Origin: DATKBT01 sp035546295
Lineage (GTDB): Bacteria > Acidobacteriota > Thermoanaerobaculia > Multivoradales > Multivoraceae
Direction of reading: 5' to 3'
Assembly (NCBI GenBank): GCA_035546295.1
Contig: DATKBT010000149.1
Location: 18,307-82,306 of the forward strand
DNA length: 64,000 nucleotides
Positions 59,124-64,000 of the stretch are shown piece by piece. The translations under genes were made by a program, and so were the position numbers. Numbering within the stretch: the stretch's first letter is position 1; the number at the start of each line of letters is the position of its first letter. The notes below the pieces were generated by a model, which had not been told where the DNA came from, made no database searches, and worked only from the letters and a program-made list of their open reading frames with translations.

Positions 59124-60509
59124 GTGCCAGGCATCGAGCGCTACGGAGCGTACGTTCCCTTCTTCCGCCTCCCCCTGGCCGAGCTCGGGGGGCGCGGCGA
59201 GCGAGCGGTCGCCTCCTACGACGAGAACGCGGTGTCGATGGCGGTCGAGGCGGCGCGCGAGGCGTTGCGGGGCTTCGATCGCGAGAGCGTCGAAGCTCTG
59301 CTGCTTTCGAGCACCAGCCTGCCGTACGTCGAGAAGCTCAATGCGGCGACCGTGCATGCCGCGCTGGAGCTCCCTGCTTCCGTCCTCGCCCTCGACCTCG
59401 GCGGCTCGACGCGCAGCGGGCTAGCCGGGCTGCTCGTCGGCCTCGACCTCGCCGCTGCCGGCCGCACGGCCGTCGTCGCCGGCGGCGAGGTCGTGGTTGG
59501 CGCTCCGAGCGGCCCGCGCGAGGCGCAGGGCGGCGATGCCGCCTCGGCCTTCGTCGTCGGCCCCGGCGATGGCGCCGCCCGGCTGATCGGCCGCGCCTCG
59601 AGCACCGAGGAGGTCCTCGACGTCTGGCGCTCTCCCGAGATGCCGTTCGCCCGGCAGTGGGAGGAGCGGTTCGGCGAGGGGGTCTTCGTTCCGCTGCTCG
59701 CCGACGTGCTGGAGCGCGCTCTGGCCGACGCCGGCATCGAGGCCTCCGACCTCGCCAGGGTGGTGGTCGACGGCACGAGCTCCCGAGCGGTCGGCGCCTT
59801 CCTGCGGGGGGCCGGGCTGAAGCCGGAGCAGCTCGGCGAAGCGCTCCAGGGGGACGTCGGCCGCTCCGGCGCCGCGCACGCCGGCCTGATGCTGGCAAGG
59901 GCCCTCGACGACGCGGCGCCCGGCGACCGCATCGCGGTGCTGTGCGCGGCCGACGGCGCCGACGCGGCGATCTTCGAGGTGACCGAGCAGATCACGGCCA
60001 GCCGTCCGCTGCGCAGCGTCGAGCGCTGGGTCTCCTCCAAACGCCACGACCTCGCCTATACGGCCTACCTCAAGTGGCGCGGCGTGCTCCCCTTCGAGCC
60101 GCCGCGACGACCCGACCCGGCGCGGCCGGCGGCGCCCCCGATGCTGCGCTCGGAGCGCTGGAAGTACGCCTTCGTCGGCTCGCGCTGCGATGCGTGCGGC
60201 GCCGCCAACCTGCCGCCCCAGCGCGTCTGCGTCGCCTGCGGCGAGGTCGACCGGATGACCCCGGAGTCCTTCGCCGACACGCCCTGCAAGATCACCACCT
60301 ACACCCTCGACCGGCTCGCCTACTCGCTGCAGCCGCCGGTGGTGGCCGCGGTCGTCGACTTCGAGAACGGCGGGCGTTTCACCTGCCAGCTCACCGACGT
60401 CGACCCGGAGAAGGTCGGCATCGGCGATCGGCTCGAGATGACCTTCCGTCGGCTCTACACGGCGGAGGGGGTCCACAACTACTTTTGGAAGGCTCGCCCC
60501 CAGCGATAA
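59124..60509 (+). CDS. HMG-CoA synthase-like/OB-fold protein without catalytic Cys
   Basis: The GTG start is chosen for the GAGGAG ribosome site six bases ahead; ATG at 59034 would add a repetitive tail. The 461-residue protein begins PGIERYGAYVPFFRL, a thiolase-fold KAS III/HMG-CoA synthase start. Where the family has its active Cys the sequence reads DLGGSTRSGLAGL, so the Cys seems absent. The C-terminus has a zinc ribbon (CDACGAANLPPQRVCVACG) and an OB-fold DUF35 domain. Such proteins partner thiolases, and an acetyl-CoA acetyltransferase follows. It likely forms a heteromeric complex as a non-catalytic or acyl-CoA-binding subunit. Confidence 0.75.
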   Translation: MPGIERYGAYVPFFRLPLAELGGRGERAVASYDENAVSMAVEAAREALRGFDRESVEALLLSSTSLPYVEKLNAATVHAALELPASVLALDLGGSTRSGLAGLLVGLDLAAAGRTAVVAGGEVVVGAPSGPREAQGGDAASAFVVGPGDGAARLIGRASSTEEVLDVWRSPEMPFARQWEERFGEGVFVPLLADVLERALADAGIEASDLARVVVDGTSSRAVGAFLRGAGLKPEQLGEALQGDVGRSGAAHAGLMLARALDDAAPGDRIAVLCAADGADAAIFEVTEQITASRPLRSVERWVSSKRHDLAYTAYLKWRGVLPFEPPRRPDPARPAAPPMLRSERWKYAFVGSRCDACGAANLPPQRVCVACGEVDRMTPESFADTPCKITTYTLDRLAYSLQPPVVAAVVDFENGGRFTCQLTDVDPEKVGIGDRLEMTFRRLYTAEGVHNYFWKARPQR

Positions 60510-60520
60510 CCTGTCGGCAG

Positions 60521-60550
60521 GCGCAACCAGGCGCAACCAGGCGCAACCAG
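60521..60550 (+). repeat. 10-bp tandem repeat (GCGCAACCAG x3)
   Basis: Three exact units precede a decayed fourth (GCGCCAAAGGAGC) that contains the ribosome site AAAGGAG of the thiolase gene. This mirrors the repeat in front of the HMG-CoA synthase-like gene. Confidence 0.75.
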
Positions 60551-60571
60551 GCGCCAAAGGAGCCCGGAACC

Positions 60572-61753
60572 ATGAGCAGCAACGGCATCAAGGATCGCGT
60601 CGCCATCGTCGGCATGGGGTGCACCTCGTTCGGTGAGCACTGGGGCAAGAGCGCCTCCGACCTGCTGGTCGAGGCCGCCACCGAGGCCCACACGTCGGCC
60701 GGGATCGCAGGTCCCGAGATCGACGCCTATTGGCTGGGCACGCTCTCGAGCGGGCTCTCGGGGCTGCTGCTCTCCGAGCCGCTCAAGATCCAGTACAAGC
60801 CGGTCACCCACGTCGAGAACTTCTGCGCCACCGGCAGCGAGGCGATCCGCAACGCCGCCTACGCGGTCGCCAGCGGCGCCTACGACCTGGTGATGGCGAT
60901 CGGCGTCGAGAAGCTCAAGGACTCCGGGTACTCGGGCCTCACCGGCAGCGGAGCCCCTCCCGGCGACGGCACCGAGTCGGGGATGACCGCGCCCGCCAAC
61001 TTCTCGCTGCTCGCTCCCGCCTACGCCGAGAAGTACGGCGTCGACCTCGACGTGCTCAAGGACGTGCTGTCGCGCATCGCCTACAAGAACCACGCGAACG
61101 GCGCCAAGAACCCCAAGGCGCAGTTCCGCAAGGAGGTGCCGCTCGAGAAGATCAAGGCGTCCCCCAAGGTCGCCGGCATGCTCGGCATCATGGACTGCTC
61201 GGGAGTCTCCGACGGCGCCGCGGCCGCGATCCTCTGCCGCGCCGAGGACGCGCACAAGTACAACGCCAACCCGATCGTCATCAAGGCGCTCTCCTTCGTC
61301 GCAGGCCCCGCCGAGGGTCCGATGCGCCAGGAGTACGACTTCACGACCTTCCCCGAGGTGGTGGCCAGCGCGCAGGACGCCTACCGCCAGGCCGGCGTCG
61401 AGAGCCCGCGCGACGAGATCTCGATGGCCGAGGTGCACGATTGCTTCACTCCGACCGAGCTGGTGCTGATGGAGGACCTCGGCTTCTCCGAGCGCGGCAA
61501 GGCGTGGCAGGACACCCAGGAGGGCCGCTTCGAGCTCTCGGGCGCGCAGCCCGTCAACCCGGACGGCGGGCTCAAGAGCTTCGGGCATCCGATCGGCGCC
61601 TCGGGACTGCGCATGATGTACGAGATGTGGCTGCAGCTTCGCGGCGAGGCCGGCCCGCGCCAGATCGACAGTCCGAAGCTGGGGCTCACCCACAACCTCG
61701 GCGGCGCCCCCGGACGGTGCGTGAGCTTCGTCTCGGTGGTGGGGTCGCCCTAG
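60572..61753 (+). CDS. Thiolase, acetyl-CoA acetyltransferase (SCP2-like)
   Basis: This 393-residue protein has the thiolase signature: nucleophile Cys in VENFCATGSEAIRNAAYAV, HDCFTPTE and GLKSFGHPIGASGLRMMYEM (His of the HPxGxSG motif), with LTHNLGGAPGRCVSFV near the end. It belongs to the SCP2-thiolase branch, which commonly pairs with a DUF35 OB-fold protein such as the gene before it. It condenses or cleaves acyl-CoA. Chain length is unknown. Confidence 0.9.
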   Translation: MSSNGIKDRVAIVGMGCTSFGEHWGKSASDLLVEAATEAHTSAGIAGPEIDAYWLGTLSSGLSGLLLSEPLKIQYKPVTHVENFCATGSEAIRNAAYAVASGAYDLVMAIGVEKLKDSGYSGLTGSGAPPGDGTESGMTAPANFSLLAPAYAEKYGVDLDVLKDVLSRIAYKNHANGAKNPKAQFRKEVPLEKIKASPKVAGMLGIMDCSGVSDGAAAAILCRAEDAHKYNANPIVIKALSFVAGPAEGPMRQEYDFTTFPEVVASAQDAYRQAGVESPRDEISMAEVHDCFTPTELVLMEDLGFSERGKAWQDTQEGRFELSGAQPVNPDGGLKSFGHPIGASGLRMMYEMWLQLRGEAGPRQIDSPKLGLTHNLGGAPGRCVSFVSVVGSP

Positions 61754-61769
61754 CGGCGGTCGGATCGGG

Positions 61770-62273
61770 ATGTCGGGATCGGAAGGTCGGGCTCGGGAGG
61801 CTCGCGGTTCGGTGTCGCCGAGATCTTCGAAGGACCCCGAGGACCCGCGCGCCCTGTTCGAGGCCGCTGTCGCCGCGCTCGAGGACGGCGACGAGCGGAT
61901 TCTGCAGAGCAAGTCCGCGCGCCAAGCGCCCGGCGGCGCCGGCAGGGACGGCGACGAGCGCGGCGGACCGCGGCGCGGGCCCAGCAAAGGCCCGCCGCGC
62001 CTGGACCGACGGCTGCGCGCCGGCGAGGACGTCTCACGTCGGGTCGATCTCCACGGGCTCGCTCGCTCCGCCGCCATCGAGAAGCTCCAGCGCTTCTTGC
62101 GCGCGGGGCGGCCCGGGGAGCTGCTGCTGGTCATCCACGGCAAGGGGAGCGGGGTGCTGGCCCAGGCCGTCCGCGAGGCTCTCGATCGGCACCCGCAGGT
62201 CGCCGAGCACGTCCCCGCCCCGCCTCGGCTGGGGGGCGCCGGCGCGCGGATCGTCCGACTGCGCTCTCGTTGA
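61770..62273 (+). CDS. Smr-domain protein
   Basis: This 167-residue protein has a low-complexity basic N-terminus and an Smr domain from about residue 85: RVDLHGLARSAAIEKLQRFLR and LLLVIHGKGSGVLAQAV carry the DLHG and HGKG motifs. Single-domain Smr proteins are nucleases, some acting on stalled ribosome mRNAs. It follows the thiolase by 16 bases. Confidence 0.82.
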   Translation: MSGSEGRAREARGSVSPRSSKDPEDPRALFEAAVAALEDGDERILQSKSARQAPGGAGRDGDERGGPRRGPSKGPPRLDRRLRAGEDVSRRVDLHGLARSAAIEKLQRFLRAGRPGELLLVIHGKGSGVLAQAVREALDRHPQVAEHVPAPPRLGGAGARIVRLRSR

Positions 62274-62394
62274 GGAGCATGCCTGCTCGCGCGTGATGGG
62301 CGCGCCGCCATCGACCGCCCTCCCCGGCTGATACGTTCTGCCGCGGCTCGCACGACGCGGGACGCACCGCAGGCGCGCGGGCAGGAGGGGAGAG

Positions 62395-63186
62395 ATGGTC
62401 GAGCCGTGGGATGGTGTCGGAGTGGAGCAGTTCCGGCTCGACGGTCGCGTGGCGGTGGTCACCGGCGCGTCCTCGGGCCTGGGAGTGGCGTTCGCTCGCG
62501 GGCTGGCGGCGGCGGGCGCTCGGGTCGTCGTCGCCGCTCGCCGCCGCGAACGCCTCGACGTCTTGGTCGGCGAGATCGAGGAGCAGGGCGGCGAGGCGCT
62601 GGCAGTGACCTGCGACGTCACCAGCGAGCCCGACGTCGACTCGGCCGTGGCGTCGACCGTGGAGCGCTTCGGCACCGTCGACGTGCTGGTCGCCAACGCC
62701 GGGATCACCGATCCGGCGCCGGCGGAGGTTGAGACACTCGAGACCTTCCGGCGGGTGGTCGACGTCAACCTCACCGGCGTCTTCCTCTGCGCGCAGCGAT
62801 TCGCGAGGGTGATGCTCGAGCGCGGACGCGGGTCGATCGTTCCGGTGGCGTCGGTGCTCGGTCTGGTCGGCGCGGGGCAGATCCCCCAGGCCTCCTACGC
62901 CGCGAGCAAGGGGGCGGTGGTCAACCTGACCCGTGAGCTGGCGGCACAGTGGGCGCGCCGGGGAATCCGCGTCAATTCGATCGCTCCGGGCTGGTTTCCC
63001 TCCGAGATGACTGGCGAGATGTTCGACAGCGAGCGCGGTCTCGATTGGATTCGCCGGCGCACGCCGATGGGGCGCGCCGGCGAGCTCACGGAGATCACCG
63101 GCGCTCTGCTGTTCCTCGCCTCCGATGCGTCGAGCTACGTCACCGGGCAGACGATCGCCGTCGACGGCGGTTGGACGATCGTGTAG
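62395..63186 (+). CDS. Short-chain dehydrogenase/reductase
   Basis: This 263-residue classical SDR has TGASSGLG (NAD(P) site), NAG, catalytic Ser (PVASVLGL) and YAASK (Tyr and Lys), and ends with SSYVTGQTIAVDGGWTIV. The basic residues after the beta2 strand (AARRRER) favour NADPH. Given the thiolase genes a beta-hydroxyacyl or ketoacyl substrate is possible. Confidence 0.9.
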   Translation: MVEPWDGVGVEQFRLDGRVAVVTGASSGLGVAFARGLAAAGARVVVAARRRERLDVLVGEIEEQGGEALAVTCDVTSEPDVDSAVASTVERFGTVDVLVANAGITDPAPAEVETLETFRRVVDVNLTGVFLCAQRFARVMLERGRGSIVPVASVLGLVGAGQIPQASYAASKGAVVNLTRELAAQWARRGIRVNSIAPGWFPSEMTGEMFDSERGLDWIRRRTPMGRAGELTEITGALLFLASDASSYVTGQTIAVDGGWTIV

Positions 63187-63334
63187 TCGTGTCGTGAGAC
63201 CGGCGCGCTGTGGTATGGCCGCCGGCCGGTCGGAGCGCCCGCACCGCTTCCCGGAAACACCCGCTGTCGGCGTGACGTAAGGTGAAGCGCCGGAGACGGC
63301 GGCGTCGCCGCTCGCCGAGCCGGACGGGGTCCCG

Positions 63335-64000
63335 ATGACCGAGAAGAAGAAGACAGGCTGTTTCAAGATCGGCTGCTTCGGCTGCCTGGGGCTGAGCGGT
63401 GCGGTCATCCTGTTCTTCGTCCTGCTCTCGGTCCTGCAGGTCGCCCGCGAGCAGGGCGGACGCGAGAGCGTGACCCGCAACGCCACCCGCGAGCTCCCGC
63501 GGATCGAAGAGCTCGAGCGCATGATGGCGAGCGGCGAGATCGGCGACCGGGGGGAGCTCTCCATCGACCCGTCGGTGCTCGCCTCCCCCGAGATCGCGTC
63601 GCGGATCGGCCGCGTCGAGCTGGATCTCGACCTGGGGGAGTTCGAGATCGAGGCCGGTGAGCCGGGGAGCGCCGTCGAGGTCGAGGCGGATTTCGAGGAG
63701 GACGCCTTCCGCTTCGAGGAGCGCCTGGTCGAGGACGACGACGGGGGCTACACCTACCGGATCACGATGCGGCCGAAGGGCGGGATGATCGGCCTGATGC
63801 TGCGCGGCGCCGGCAACAACCCCCGCAACCGGGTCACCATCCGGATCCCCCCCGATCGACCGATCGACCTGGTCGGGACGATCGGCCTCGGCTCGAGCCG
63901 CCTCGACCTGGGCGGTCTCTGGCTTCGCCGGGTCGATCTCGAGGCCGGGACCGGCGAGCACACCATCGAGTTCGACGAGCCGCTGCGCTCGCCGCTCGAG
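63335..64000 (+). CDS. Membrane-anchored protein with DUF4097-like beta repeats (3' partial)
   Basis: The frame from the ATG at 63335 stays open to the window edge (222 codons). The N-terminus CFKIGCFGCLGLSG leads into one membrane helix (AVILFFVLLSVLQVA). The rest is a region with regular short strands (RVELDLDLGEFEIEAGEPGSAVEVEADF, VTIRIPPDRPIDLVGTIGLGSSRLDLGG, RVDLEAGTGEHTIEF), resembling the beta-helical repeat proteins of the DUF4097/LiaF type, which lie outside the membrane. The C-terminus is beyond the window. Confidence 0.6.
   Translation, partial: MTEKKKTGCFKIGCFGCLGLSGAVILFFVLLSVLQVAREQGGRESVTRNATRELPRIEELERMMASGEIGDRGELSIDPSVLASPEIASRIGRVELDLDLGEFEIEAGEPGSAVEVEADFEEDAFRFEERLVEDDDGGYTYRITMRPKGGMIGLMLRGAGNNPRNRVTIRIPPDRPIDLVGTIGLGSSRLDLGGLWLRRVDLEAGTGEHTIEFDEPLRSPLE

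Noticed and set aside
56238..59357. Long minus-strand open frame opposite the two binding proteins
   Set aside because: Low-complexity Arg/Gly/Asp-rich translation without domains; antisense to two clear paralogues.

Overview
The window is high-GC (roughly two thirds G+C), densely coded DNA from an aerobic, respiring bacterium with a Gram-negative-type envelope. Lipoproteins, Tat substrates, an outer-membrane-like protein, two haem-copper oxidases and alternative complex III (ACIII) genes support this. The mix of ACIII, a large Ser/Thr kinase-ATPase-TPR regulator, M14-type exopeptidase and a UGSC selenoprotein recalls Acidobacteriota (for example Thermoanaerobaculia) or deltaproteobacterial-type lineages. 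No marker gene here settles the phylum, so this is inference. No rRNA, tRNA, CRISPR array or intact insertion sequence was seen.

Region 1 (1-6,000, plus strand) is an unusual operon. It holds a universal stress protein fused to repeated PCP_red-type modules (the C-terminal domain known from protochlorophyllide reductase subunits), a GNAT acetyltransferase, an Mrp/NBP35-like ATPase, a small zinc-ribbon/PCP_red protein, and a radical SAM-SPASM enzyme of AhbD/NirJ appearance with its own C-terminal PCP_red module. No bacteriochlorophyll genes are nearby.

Region 2 (6,400-15,000, minus strand) is a reduced respiratory module: ActC, ActD and ActF of ACIII without ActA, ActB or ActE, then a secreted blue-copper-type protein and an A1-type cytochrome oxidase (CoxA, C, D, a small CxxC membrane protein, CoxB). 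Its CoxA appears to lack the K-channel lysine. A heme A synthase-like membrane protein, a HAD phosphatase and a mercaptopyruvate-type sulfurtransferase follow (15,200-18,300).

Region 3 (18,500-32,100, plus strand) is a complete ACIII operon (actABCDEF plus a small anchored protein) running directly into sco and an A2-type caa3 oxidase (CoxB with fused cytochrome c, CoxA, C, D). Its upstream region carries a near-consensus Rex operator overlapping a promoter-like sequence, suggesting NADH/NAD+ control.

Region 4 (32,300-50,500) holds a kinase-ATPase-TPR regulator (apparently frameshifted at its 5' end), a DUF4242 protein, an M14 metallopeptidase-like protein, an MFS transporter, a DUF6768-like protein, a DevABC/MacB-like ABC export set, and a metal-related set: multicopper oxidase, ZIP transporter, cupredoxin and a channel-like outer membrane protein.

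Region 5 (50,600-64,000) holds a lipoprotein, YhbY, a glycosyltransferase, a UGSC selenoprotein with an in-frame UGA and a well-formed bacterial SECIS-like hairpin, preceded by its thioredoxin-fused partner, a histidine phosphatase, two tandem solute-binding lipoproteins without permeases, an HMG-CoA-synthase-like/thiolase pair, an Smr protein, an SDR and a truncated membrane-anchored protein. Short tandem repeats at gene ends and around ribosome binding sites recur across the window.
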